This document shows positions 1 to 6,193 of a stretch of DNA of 8,462 nucleotides, one piece after another. The stretch's first letter is position 1. Every line of letters starts with the position of its first letter. The DNA lies in NCBI RefSeq assembly GCF_019414865.1, contig NZ_DXLG01000041.1, positions 4,927 to 13,388 of the forward strand, written 5' to 3'. The stretch comes from Veillonella sp. (GTDB taxonomy: Bacteria; Bacillota; Negativicutes; Veillonellales; Veillonellaceae). The position numbers and the translations under genes are program-made. A model generated the notes under the pieces. It ran no database searches, had not been told where the DNA came from, and saw nothing but the letters and a program-made list of their open reading frames with translations.

Positions 1-5
1 TAGTA

Positions 6-37
6 GGCGAGGTTTCACTTTTACAGTGAAACCTGCC
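6..37. repeat. Intergenic stem-loop upstream of ireB
   Basis: A perfect 10-bp inverted repeat (AGGTTTCACT at 10-19, AGTGAAACCT at 25-34) has a 5-nt loop and is extended by GGC/GCC (6-8 with 35-37) across one bulged G. No T-tract follows on the + strand (AATGTAATAAAAA), so it is not a standard intrinsic terminator. It ends about 13 nt before the ireB ribosome-binding site. By the usual gene order it would lie between alaS and ireB, and could be an RNA processing or stabilising hairpin or a weak attenuator. The hairpin is seen directly; its role is inference. Confidence 0.6.
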
Positions 38-61
38 AATGTAATAAAAAGGAGGGATACG

Positions 62-322
62 ATGAAGGTTTCTGATGAAACTATGTTATTCCGTAAAGTA
101 GACGATGAACCGATGACAGCTGAAGAGGTTCTTACTCGTGTTTATCAATCTATTCAAGAAAAAGGTTACAATCCAATCAATCAAATCTTAGGGTATCTTA
201 TTTCTGGAGATCCAGCGTACATTACAAGCTATAATAATGCACGTTCTGATATCCGTCGTTTAGAGCGGGATGACTTGATTGAGGAATTGTTGAAAGAATA
301 CGCAAAGGCAAAACAACTATAA
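62..322 (+). CDS. ireB: IreB-family regulatory phosphoprotein (UPF0297/YrzL)
   Basis: An 86-residue protein, full length for UPF0297. The start is the ATG at 62, preceded by a strong AAGGAGG (50-56); an in-frame codon at 26 lies inside the upstream hairpin and has no ribosome-binding site. Family hallmarks are visible: an N-terminal ETMLF segment (6-10), then EKGYNPINQILGYLISGDP and an AYITSYNNAR segment, ending in an acidic/basic helix (LERDDLIEELLKEYA). In Enterococcus the homologue is a small cytosolic target of the Ser/Thr kinase IreK that influences cephalosporin resistance and cell-wall stress; whether this copy is phosphorylated cannot be seen, though Ser4 and Thr7 lie in the N-terminal segment. 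Its stop codon overlaps the ruvX start by 1 nt (TAATG), so the two are probably co-translated. The gene set ireB-ruvX-DUF1292 matches the Bacillus yrzL-yrrK-yrzB order. Confidence 0.93.
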   Translation: MKVSDETMLFRKVDDEPMTAEEVLTRVYQSIQEKGYNPINQILGYLISGDPAYITSYNNARSDIRRLERDDLIEELLKEYAKAKQL

Positions 323-741
323 TGAGAATTATGTCATTAGATGTGGGCAGCCGTACTATCGGTATTGCCTGTAGTGATGCACTGCTCATGACAGCACAAG
401 GTATTGAAACCATTCGTAGAACATCTCTTGAAAAAGATTTTAATCGCTTACAAGAACTCATTGCTGAATATGAAGTACATGAGCTTGTAGTAGGTATGCC
501 GAAGAATATGAATGGTACAAAAGGTGAACGAGCTGAAAAGACTGAAGAATTCGTTGAAAAGATGAAAGAAGTCATCGATTTACCTGTTTCATATTGGGAT
601 GAGCGGTTATCTACGGTTATGGCTGAACGGCAACTCATTGCAGCTGACGTAAGTCGTAAAAAGCGTAAATCCGTTATTGATAAAATGGCAGCGGTTGTAA
701 TTTTGCAAGGATACTTAGATCGCTTGCAGTTCAATAAATAA
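322..741 (+). CDS. ruvX: Holliday junction resolvase-like protein RuvX/YqgF (pre-16S rRNA nuclease)
   Basis: A 139-residue protein, normal length for the YqgF family, which has an RNase H-like/RuvC fold. Characteristic motifs in order: DVGSRTIGIACSDA (7-20) with the first metal-binding Asp7; VVGMPKNMNGTKG (56-68); DERLST (93-98) with Asp93/Glu94; and IDKMAAVVILQGYLD (119-133) with Asp120. The family carries out late 5'-end processing of 16S rRNA and was first annotated as an alternative Holliday junction resolvase; the rRNA role is better supported in E. coli and related work. The ATG overlaps the ireB stop by one base and only a weak AAAGG lies upstream (304-308), which suggests translational coupling. 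All catalytic acidic positions appear intact. Confidence 0.95.
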   Translation: MRIMSLDVGSRTIGIACSDALLMTAQGIETIRRTSLEKDFNRLQELIAEYEVHELVVGMPKNMNGTKGERAEKTEEFVEKMKEVIDLPVSYWDERLSTVMAERQLIAADVSRKKRKSVIDKMAAVVILQGYLDRLQFNK

Positions 742-769
742 ATCTTTTTTTCCACAAGGAGGGTTTCCA

Positions 770-1066
770 ATGGTTGACCAAAACTTTGAAGGTGAAGTGT
801 ATTATTTAGAATTCGAAGACGAAAACGGCAATAAACAATACTTCACAGAAGATGTTGTTCTAAACCATGAAGGTCGTGAGTATGCAGTTCTTGTACATGT
901 ACAAGACGAAGAGGCAGACCACGAAGGTCAAGATGACACATACATGATCTTGGCTAGCATCGAAAAAAATGAAGAAGGCGTAGAAGTATACGTACCTTTA
1001 GATGAAGAAGATGAAGTTTTTGAGACTCTAGTAAAATTGTATGAAGAAATGGAAGATGGCGAGTAG
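770..1066 (+). CDS. DUF1292 acidic protein (YrzB-like)
   Basis: A 98-residue, strongly acidic cytosolic protein with no signal peptide or membrane segment. It starts at an ATG 6 nt after AAGGAGGG (756-763), a strong ribosome-binding site. The pattern of beta-strand blocks (VYYLEFEDENGNKQYF near 10-25, EYAVLVHVQDEE near 37-48, DDTYMILASIEKNEEGVEVYVPLDEEDE near 55-82) ending in a helix (FETLVKLYEEM) is typical of DUF1292. Molecular function is unknown. The family usually follows ruvX/yqgF, as here, 28 nt downstream. A perfect hairpin terminator begins 14 nt after the stop codon, making this the last gene of its transcription unit. Confidence 0.87.
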   Translation: MVDQNFEGEVYYLEFEDENGNKQYFTEDVVLNHEGREYAVLVHVQDEEADHEGQDDTYMILASIEKNEEGVEVYVPLDEEDEVFETLVKLYEEMEDGE

Positions 1067-1079
1067 TCGTCTTCTTTAT

Positions 1080-1120
1080 AAAAATAGCGTATTGTCTTTG
1101 GATAATACGCTATTTTTATT
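1080..1120 (+). terminator. Intrinsic terminator after the ireB-ruvX-DUF1292 unit
   Basis: A perfect 14-bp inverted repeat, AAAAATAGCGTATT (1080-1093) and AATACGCTATTTTT (1104-1117), has a 10-nt loop and a T-rich 3' side running on as TTTTTATTTG. The A-tract on the 5' arm means it could also terminate reverse-strand transcription, although no reverse gene is seen nearby. Confidence 0.93.
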
Positions 1121-1184
1121 TGCTATTTATTAAGGGCCCCATAATATGATAATGTCCTTTTATATAGGGGAAATATGGACTTTA

Positions 1185-1193
1185 TGGTATAAT
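1185..1193 (+). promoter_or_regulatory. Probable sigma-A promoter (extended -10) for the mltG operon
   Basis: TGGTATAAT at 1185-1193 is a perfect -10 hexamer (TATAAT, 1188-1193) with the TGN extension. No good -35 is present at 16-18 nt spacing (TAGGGG or similar), which the extended -10 may compensate for. It lies between the upstream terminator and mltG and predicts transcription starting near 1200, with a leader of about 37 nt. Assignment is by motif only. Confidence 0.65.
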
Positions 1194-1236
1194 AAGATGA
1201 TAAATACTGTTATGTTACAGAAAGGAACTCAACGTC

Positions 1237-2643
1237 GTGAGAAAAGCCTTAAGATACATTTTAATCCTTATTATTGTAGGCGTATTAATCATCGCAGGTG
1301 GTTTGGGAGCGATTTATTTAGTGCCAAACACCTTTGCTCAAGATGATGGTACACAAGTACTTGTCATCGAAAAAGGTCAGACTGGCACTGAAATTGCAGA
1401 CATGCTCTATGAACGAGGTCTTATTCGTTCCACACAAGGCTTTAAGCTTTGGTTATATTTGAGCGGCACCAATGATAAACTTCAAACTGGTCACTACCAA
1501 ATTCCTAACAAGGTAACTGTGCGCGAACTCATTTCTTTATTACAAGAAGGTCATGTAGAATCTATTCGTGTTACAATTCCTGAAGGATACACAGTTGGTG
1601 ATATAGCTATCGTTCTTGAAAAAAATCAAATTATGAAGGCAAAGGATTTCTTAGCAGAAGCAAAGACCTTTGTACCATATCCATATATGAAAGGTACAAG
1701 ACCTGCTACATATCCGGTAGAGGGCTTCTTATTCCCAAGTACTTATGAAATTCCAGTAGGTGCAACGCCACGTGAAGTGATTCAAATGATGGCTGACGAA
1801 ATGAATCGTTACCTCACACCGGCTGTGAAGAAACAAATTCAAGCTCAACACATGAGTATTCATGACTTTGTAACATTGGCATCCATTGTTGAACGTGAAT
1901 CTTTGTTTGATGCAGATCGTCCAACAATTGCAGGGGTATTTAAAAAACGGTTAGCCCATGGTATTCCATTGCAATCTGATGCGACAATTTCCTATGTACT
2001 TGGTTATGCAAAAGAAGATGTAACTATTGGTGATACGCAATTGCAAAGCCCGTATAATACATACGTATCTAAAGGCTTGCCACCTGGTCCAATTGCGAAC
2101 CCTGGTAAAAAAGCATTAGATGCAGTTTTGCATTCTGAAGATACAGATTATTTATACTTTGTAGCAGATAAAGATGGACATAACCACTTCTCTAAAACAT
2201 ATGAAGAACATTTAGCGGAAGTTCATAAAATCTATGGTAATGATACGGCTACATCCTCTAATACAGAGGCAGCAGTACAAGCTGGTCCTAACTATGACGT
2301 GGCTGTGGCAACGACAGAGCCTAACTACAATTACAGCTCTGAAGAAGCGGTGGAAGCAGATTCTCAATATGTTAATGTGGAACCTACGTACAAATATACA
2401 CCAACAACGGTTCCAGCTGCTGAAATTCCAGCACCAACACCAGCTCCACAAGCACCAGCACAATCTGCACCAGCAACTCAATCATCTAGTTCTAACTCTT
2501 ATGTGCCAACTACAACACCTGCTCCAGAATCTATGCAAAATGTTGTACCAAGTACACAACAAGTACCTCATATTGAAGTAAAGCCAGCTGAATCTGTGGA
2601 TCGTTCTACGGTGGTAATTCCTAGTGGTAATAGCAATAAATAA
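1237..2643 (+). CDS. mltG: Endolytic murein transglycosylase MltG (YceG-like) with long low-complexity tail
   Basis: A 468-residue protein starting at GTG, 10 nt after AAAGGA (1221-1226). A basic N-terminus (residues 1-7) is followed by one membrane helix (about 8-30), so the body is exported but anchored in the inner membrane. Residues about 39-105 resemble the LysM-like domain of the family, and about 108-333 form the YceG catalytic domain. ASIVERES contains the expected catalytic glutamate, Glu219, followed by LQSDATISY (245-253), SPYNTYVSKGLPPGPIANPG (271-290) and DYLYFVADKDGHNHF (304-318). The enzyme cleaves nascent glycan strands and is thought to set their length with the elongation machinery. 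Residues about 334-468 are a Pro/Ala/Thr/Ser-rich tail without predicted fold, containing three short repeats (GPNYDV 350, EPNYNY 361, EPTYKY 382). Typical family members end near the catalytic domain. It heads an operon with trmR, as in Bacillus yrrL-yrrM. Confidence 0.95.
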   Translation: MRKALRYILILIIVGVLIIAGGLGAIYLVPNTFAQDDGTQVLVIEKGQTGTEIADMLYERGLIRSTQGFKLWLYLSGTNDKLQTGHYQIPNKVTVRELISLLQEGHVESIRVTIPEGYTVGDIAIVLEKNQIMKAKDFLAEAKTFVPYPYMKGTRPATYPVEGFLFPSTYEIPVGATPREVIQMMADEMNRYLTPAVKKQIQAQHMSIHDFVTLASIVERESLFDADRPTIAGVFKKRLAHGIPLQSDATISYVLGYAKEDVTIGDTQLQSPYNTYVSKGLPPGPIANPGKKALDAVLHSEDTDYLYFVADKDGHNHFSKTYEEHLAEVHKIYGNDTATSSNTEAAVQAGPNYDVAVATTEPNYNYSSEEAVEADSQYVNVEPTYKYTPTTVPAAEIPAPTPAPQAPAQSAPATQSSSSNSYVPTTTPAPESMQNVVPSTQQVPHIEVKPAESVDRSTVVIPSGNSNK

Positions 2644-2666
2644 TGTAGGAGATTGAATCTACTTTC

Positions 2667-3275
2667 ATGACATTAAATGATATTTTAAATGAACAGCGTA
2701 TTTACGCGATGATTAATGGTGTACCGATTCTACGAGAATCTGAGGTTCATCTCTTTGAAGAATTAATAGGTTTGTACCGGCCCACCTCTGTGTTAGAGGT
2801 GGGCACCGCCATTGGGTACTCTGCTTTGTTGATGGCTCCGCTACTCGACGAAGAGGAGGGACATATTACATCTATTGAACTAGATGATGTGCGTCACGAA
2901 ATGGCGAAATATTATATTAACCAATCTGATTATGCCGATACAATTACATTGCTGAAAGGCGATGCGTCTCAAGTCTTAACGGAACTCACCGGTGAATATG
3001 ATCTAGTATTTTTAGATGGTCCCAAAGGACAATATCTTAAACAATTAGAACTCATTTTGCCTCATGTGAAAGAAGGAGGCGTTATCCTTGCAGACAATGT
3101 ACTTTTTAGAGGCTATGTAAGAGGCGATAAGGAGCCGCCAAAACGGTTTAAAACTATCGTAAAACGGTTAAAAGAATACTTAACGTATGTTGAAAATAAA
3201 GAATTGTTTAACACCACCATCTATCCAATGGGTGATGGTATGAGTGTGAGTGTGTGGAAAGGGCACAACAAATAA
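2667..3275 (+). CDS. trmR: tRNA 5-hydroxyuridine (U34) O-methyltransferase TrmR
   Basis: A 202-residue class I SAM-dependent methyltransferase of the COMT-like O-methyltransferase_3 family, cytosolic. Visible motifs: SAM-binding VLEVGTAIGYSALLMA (42-57); acidic ribose-binding SIELDD (69-74); KGDASQVL (97-104); metal-ligand segment FLDGPKGQY (115-123) with Asp117; and LADNVLFRG (141-149) with Asp143/Asn144. General family membership is very secure. The TrmR assignment (methylating 5-hydroxyuridine at the tRNA wobble position to 5-methoxyuridine, as for B. subtilis YrrM) rests on position between mltG and a U32 protein, the same order as yrrL-yrrM-yrrN/O. AGGAGA (2647-2652) is 14 nt from the ATG, longer than usual, and no better in-frame start is seen. 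The stop overlaps the next start by 1 nt. Confidence 0.9.
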   Translation: MTLNDILNEQRIYAMINGVPILRESEVHLFEELIGLYRPTSVLEVGTAIGYSALLMAPLLDEEEGHITSIELDDVRHEMAKYYINQSDYADTITLLKGDASQVLTELTGEYDLVFLDGPKGQYLKQLELILPHVKEGGVILADNVLFRGYVRGDKEPPKRFKTIVKRLKEYLTYVENKELFNTTIYPMGDGMSVSVWKGHNK

Positions 3276-4516
3276 TGGCAGAACATTTTATGGAATTGCT
3301 TTGTCCAGCCGGTAATATGGACAAGCTTAAAATGGCTATTCGCTACGGTGCGGATGCCGTATATTGTGCAGGCAAACGTTTTGGCTTGCGCGCAGGTAAC
3401 TCTAATTTCTCCGACGAGGAATTAAAGGAAGCTGTAGAATTCGTACATGCTCATGGTAAAAAAATCCATGTAACATGTAATATCATTCCTCATAATGAGG
3501 ACTTTGAAGGTTTAGAGGATTATTTGAAATTCCTTGAAAGTATCGGCGTTGATGCGATCATCGTAGCCGATATGGGTATCTTTAGCCTTGCTAAACGCGT
3601 GGCTCCAGGCCTTGAGCTTCACGTAAGTACACAAGCATCTACAACAAACTGGCATACAGTGCAAATGTGGAAAGAACTGGGTGCTACACGCGTCGTAGCG
3701 GCTCGCGAAGTATCCTTAGCAGACCTTAAAGAAATGAAGGATAATGTAGATATCGAAATCGAATCCTTCGTACATGGCTCCATGTGTATTTCTTACTCTG
3801 GTCGTTGTCTATTGTCTAACTACATGACAGGCAACCGTGATGCGAACCGCGGTCAATGTTCTCAATCTTGCCGTTGGAAATATTCCCTTGTTGAATCCAA
3901 CCGACCTGGTGAATATTATCCAATTGAAGAAGATGAACATGGCACATATATCTTTAACTCTAAAGACTTGTGCTTGATTCACCGCATTCCTGATTTATAT
4001 GAAGCTGGTATTGATAGCCTTAAAATTGAAGGCCGTATGAAATCCGTTCACTATTGTGCAACAGTAGCAAAGGTATACCGTACAGCTATCGATACATATC
4101 TTAAAGAAGGCAAAGACTGGTATGTTCGTCCAGAATGGATTGCAGAATTAGAAAAGATTTCTCACCGTCCATATACAGATGGTTTTGCAGAAGGTCGTCC
4201 TGATGAAACAGCTCAAAACTATGGTAAATCTACCAATACACAAAGCCATGATTTCATCGGTTTAGTTATGGGCTACAACGAAGAAGAAAAATACGTTGAT
4301 CTTGAACAGCGCAATAACTTCAAGGTAGGCGATAAAGTAGAATTCTGCCAACCTAAAGGTGAACTTGTGGAAACTGTAATTGAAAAAATGACAGACGAAG
4401 ATGGTAATCCAATCGACGTAGCGCCTCATGCGCAAATGAAAGTGCGTATCTACATGGATACACCACTTGAGCCGTATTCTATGATGCGCCGTGAGTGCAA
4501 ACCAAAAGAAGCTTAG
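3275..4516 (+). CDS. trhP: U32-family tRNA U34 hydroxylation protein TrhP
   Basis: A 413-residue protein, starting at the ATG that overlaps the trmR stop (TAATG); an in-frame codon at 3254 inside trmR is less likely. The N-terminal U32 TIM-barrel-like domain begins MELLCPAGNMDKLKMAIRYG. The U32 signature is clear: ESFVHGSMCISYSGRCLLSNY (163-183), followed by NRGQCSQSCRWKY (191-203). Cys171, Cys178, Cys195 and Cys233 have the spacing of the four cysteines known to hold a [4Fe-4S] cluster in U32 proteins such as UbiU; Cys199 is an additional cysteine. A C-terminal beta domain (about 325-405) resembles the collagenase-like domain of E. coli TrhP/YegQ and Bacillus YrrO. Despite the old 'peptidase U32' name, such proteins use prephenate to hydroxylate U34 of tRNA, producing the TrmR substrate. 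Bacillus has two such genes here; only the long YrrO-like one is present. RlhA-type rRNA hydroxylation is less likely given context. Confidence 0.91.
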   Translation: MAEHFMELLCPAGNMDKLKMAIRYGADAVYCAGKRFGLRAGNSNFSDEELKEAVEFVHAHGKKIHVTCNIIPHNEDFEGLEDYLKFLESIGVDAIIVADMGIFSLAKRVAPGLELHVSTQASTTNWHTVQMWKELGATRVVAAREVSLADLKEMKDNVDIEIESFVHGSMCISYSGRCLLSNYMTGNRDANRGQCSQSCRWKYSLVESNRPGEYYPIEEDEHGTYIFNSKDLCLIHRIPDLYEAGIDSLKIEGRMKSVHYCATVAKVYRTAIDTYLKEGKDWYVRPEWIAELEKISHRPYTDGFAEGRPDETAQNYGKSTNTQSHDFIGLVMGYNEEEKYVDLEQRNNFKVGDKVEFCQPKGELVETVIEKMTDEDGNPIDVAPHAQMKVRIYMDTPLEPYSMMRRECKPKEA

Positions 4517-4550
4517 TAGGTAGTATATTAACGACAAACATATCTAATGG

Positions 4551-4578
4551 ATGCCTATACTAGCAACATGTATAGCAT
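4551..4578. repeat. Short hairpin between trhP and the DUF4911 gene
   Basis: ATG-C-CTATAC (4551-4560) pairs with GTATAG-CAT (4570-4578) with one bulged C and a 9-nt loop; TTTACATTTTATAG follows. The stem is AT-rich and the T-tract is interrupted, so at best it is a weak terminator or attenuator. It could lower expression of the downstream small gene relative to trhP. Confidence 0.35.
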
Positions 4579-4612
4579 TTACATTTTATAGTAATGATGT
4601 GTAGGAGGACTT

Positions 4613-4888
4613 ATGAGTGGTACATCTTTAGAACCGAGTAAATCTATCGGTGCATTTACTGATGTACCAGATTTAGCAACCTCTGGGGAAGAGGCGTATG
4701 TGTACTTTCATCTTGAACCGAAGCATACGAACTATATCAATCGCATCATTGAAGGCTATGAATACTTAGGGGTTATGACATCTATTGATGTAAATGGACG
4801 CTGTATGCTAAGGTGTACACCTTCAACACGGCCCTTGGCTATTGAATTATTAAGTAGTCTATCGGACTATGTCACTATCGAGGATTAA
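4613..4888 (+). CDS. DUF4911 domain-containing small protein
   Basis: A 91-residue soluble protein with no signal peptide or membrane helix. The ATG lies 4 nt after AGGAGG (4603-4608), a strong ribosome-binding site, which supports it as a real gene despite its size. A variable N-terminus (1-25) precedes the conserved part: YVYFHLEPKHTNYINRIIEGYEYLGVMTSIDVNGRCMLRCTP (residues about 29-70 in blocks), then a helix (TRPLAIELLSSLSDYV) and a short last strand. The beta-alpha-beta layout with an 'INRIIEGYEYLG' helix is what I recognise as DUF4911, a Firmicutes family of unknown function. It is 96 nt downstream of trhP in the same direction and may share its transcript, which hints at, but does not show, a link with tRNA modification. 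Two cysteines (Cys64, Cys68) sit in the third strand. Confidence 0.72.
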   Translation: MSGTSLEPSKSIGAFTDVPDLATSGEEAYVYFHLEPKHTNYINRIIEGYEYLGVMTSIDVNGRCMLRCTPSTRPLAIELLSSLSDYVTIED

Positions 4889-4894
4889 TATAAT
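4889..4894 (+). promoter_or_regulatory. Possible -10 element for the exported-protein gene
   Basis: TATAAT at 4889-4894 immediately follows the DUF4911 stop codon (4886-4888), giving a predicted start near 4901 and a leader of about 50 nt. No clear -35 (TTGACA-like) is found 16-18 nt upstream and no TG extension is present. The intergenic region is AT-rich, so a chance match is possible. Confidence 0.35.
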
Positions 4895-4949
4895 ATTTTT
4901 ATCATTACATCAAACTGTTTAGACCTAGTAGAGAAATGAGAGTATATCT

Positions 4950-5939
4950 ATGAAACAATCTATGTTGAAACGTGCATTATTAACAGCTTGTCTAAGTATA
5001 TCTATGGCAGGCGTAGCTATGGCAGGTCCTGTAGGCCCTGTTATTATTCCTCAAGCAGGGGATGTAGTAGTCATCAATCATGGTCCTGATATGACCTTCA
5101 CGGGTAATATCAACTTTGATGTGGAAAGCCAAACTAACAATAATTTACAAGTTGGCTCCACTGTGATTCCTAATGTTGTATATGGTGCAGCGTTCAATAA
5201 AACTGGTGCGCCAGATACAATTATCCCAGCTCAAACTTACGTGTATGTAGGCACAAAAGATGGGGCGAATGCTTTCACAGAGGCTAGCGATGCTGACAAA
5301 AAAGGTGGTAACTGGAATGTAGAAACCTTGAAAAAAACTAAATCTGGTGACGTACAATTGGCAAGCCGTGGCATTCCTGAAAAGCCATTGGCAAATCAAG
5401 TAGCAACTATTAAAGATTCCATTATGCTTAGCGCTGTAGACCTCAGTACAACAGAGGTAGGCCGAAACAGCAAGGGCGTTCTATACATGACTGTTCCTAA
5501 GGAATTAAAATTGACTGCTGATACAGGTATTCCTGAAGATGTACGGGAAACAATGCCAGCTATGTTCCGTGGTAAAATGGGTGACTCCCTCATGGTAAAC
5601 CTTATGCCTCTTAATGAAGAGGAGAAACAACAATTAGCGGCAAATCCACATAATGCAAATACAATCGTATTCAACCGTGGTATGAGCATGGCGAAAATGA
5701 TTGGTTCCTCTGCACGTACAAGTAAAGTGTACACATATATGAAGGATCATTATTTGAACCTCGTTATCGTAGCAAAAGATTACGATGATAACGGTGCTCG
5801 TGGTAGTGGTGTTATGATGGTATCTAAACAAGATAACTCTAACGATGTACTCTTAACACTTTACAAAGGCCCAGATCTTTCCAATAGCAAATTGGAAAAA
5901 GTAATTGGTGCTATGTTATCTACAAACTTCAAACGCTAA
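4950..5939 (+). CDS. Exported protein of unknown function
   Basis: A 329-residue protein that I do not recognise. It starts at an ATG 7 nt after a weak GAGAG (4938-4942). The N-terminus is a clear type I signal peptide: basic MKQSMLKR, a hydrophobic stretch, and AMA before Gly26 as likely cleavage site. The only cysteine is Cys14, inside the signal, so the mature protein lacks disulfides. The mature N-terminus is Gly/Pro/Val-rich (GPVGPVIIP), followed by strand-like alternating segments with many Asn, Thr and Gly (about 40-105), a Lys-rich stretch (116-132), and a more mixed region (150-329) with strands such as KGVLYMTVPKEL, YLNLVIVAKDYDD and DVLLTLYKG. The C-terminus (STNFKR) lacks the terminal aromatic of an outer-membrane barrel, and there is no SLH domain, LPXTG or second membrane helix. 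A soluble periplasmic or secreted beta-rich protein is the plain reading. It is flanked by its own possible promoter and a strong terminator, so probably monocistronic. Confidence 0.85.
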   Translation: MKQSMLKRALLTACLSISMAGVAMAGPVGPVIIPQAGDVVVINHGPDMTFTGNINFDVESQTNNNLQVGSTVIPNVVYGAAFNKTGAPDTIIPAQTYVYVGTKDGANAFTEASDADKKGGNWNVETLKKTKSGDVQLASRGIPEKPLANQVATIKDSIMLSAVDLSTTEVGRNSKGVLYMTVPKELKLTADTGIPEDVRETMPAMFRGKMGDSLMVNLMPLNEEEKQQLAANPHNANTIVFNRGMSMAKMIGSSARTSKVYTYMKDHYLNLVIVAKDYDDNGARGSGVMMVSKQDNSNDVLLTLYKGPDLSNSKLEKVIGAMLSTNFKR

Positions 5940-5945
5940 TAATCT

Positions 5946-5978
5946 AGCTCATGTACAGTGAGCTGTAGTAGAGCTACA
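5946..5978. repeat. Two small adjacent inverted repeats after the exported-protein gene
   Basis: AGCTCA (5946-5951) pairs with TGAGCT (5959-5964) around a 7-nt loop, and TGTAG (5964-5968) pairs with CTACA (5974-5978) around a 5-nt loop. They share one base, so they compete or stack. No T-tract follows. They may shield the 3' end of the transcript; they could equally be chance. Confidence 0.3.
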
Positions 5979-6007
5979 TTAGTTAGCGTATATATGATAA
6001 TCTTAAT

Positions 6008-6088
6008 AAACGGCTCGAGTTTCATATGTACCCCTTTTAATGGACAACCCGTAAAGGGGGTACATATCAGTTATATCGGGCCGTTTTT
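6008..6088 (+). terminator. Long nested hairpin terminator after the exported-protein gene
   Basis: The outer helix AAACGGC (6008-6014) pairs with GCCGTTT (6080-6086), extended by T-G, C-G, G-C and A-T pairs (6015-6018 with 6076-6079). The 3' arm runs into a five-T tract (6084-6088). Inside, past an internal loop, a second helix joins 6024-6038 (ATATGTACCCCTTTT) to 6053-6067 (AAAGGGGGTACATAT) by 15 pairs including one G-T, with a 14-nt loop. The whole is about 80 nt, much longer than a usual intrinsic terminator, but the GC-rich base followed by Ts supports termination. It sits 68 nt after the preceding stop codon. Confidence 0.8.
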
Positions 6089-6152
6089 ATATGGTGTGTT
6101 TGAAAGCGTTTCTTTAATTTATAGCTTTTGTGAAATTTACAGATAAACTGTA

Positions 6153-6184
6153 TTGAATTTTTTAATTCTCTATGATACTATAAT
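6153..6184 (+). promoter_or_regulatory. Probable promoter of the thrS leader
   Basis: TATAAT at 6179-6184 is a perfect -10 and sits about 10 nt before the first paired base of the T-box stem I, which is where such leaders normally begin. The best -35 candidate, TTGAAT (6153-6158), is 20 nt away, longer than ideal, so the -35 is uncertain. Predicted transcript start is near 6190. The interval 6091-6152 is AT-rich and I see nothing else in it. Confidence 0.6.
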
Positions 6185-6193
6185 CTAGTAAAA

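Noticed and set aside
222..770. 182-codon open frame on the reverse strand
   Set aside because: It lies antisense to ireB and ruvX, both of which have clear family motifs; its own translation has no recognisable pattern.
1146..1346. 66-codon + strand open frame overlapping the mltG promoter and start
   Set aside because: It covers the -10 element and the mltG ribosome-binding site, has no site of its own and is in another frame from mltG.
2401..2580. CRISPR-like or tandem DNA repeat in the mltG tail
   Set aside because: The repeated look comes from CCA/GCA/ACA codons for Pro, Ala and Thr; there is no regular unit or spacer.
2212..2581. Open frames on both strands within the mltG tail, rich in Trp/Cys or Gln/His/Leu
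   Set aside because: They are frame shadows of the repetitive Pro/Ala/Thr codons of the MltG tail and lack start signals.
4989..4994. Cys14 of the exported protein as a lipoprotein attachment site (LTAC)
   Set aside because: The hydrophobic stretch before Cys14 is only about five residues, too short for a lipoprotein signal; the AMA site at residues 23-25 fits type I cleavage.
5958..6146. 62-codon + strand open frame after the exported-protein gene
   Set aside because: It starts at a GTG with no ribosome-binding site, runs through both arms of the nested terminator and has no family-like composition.
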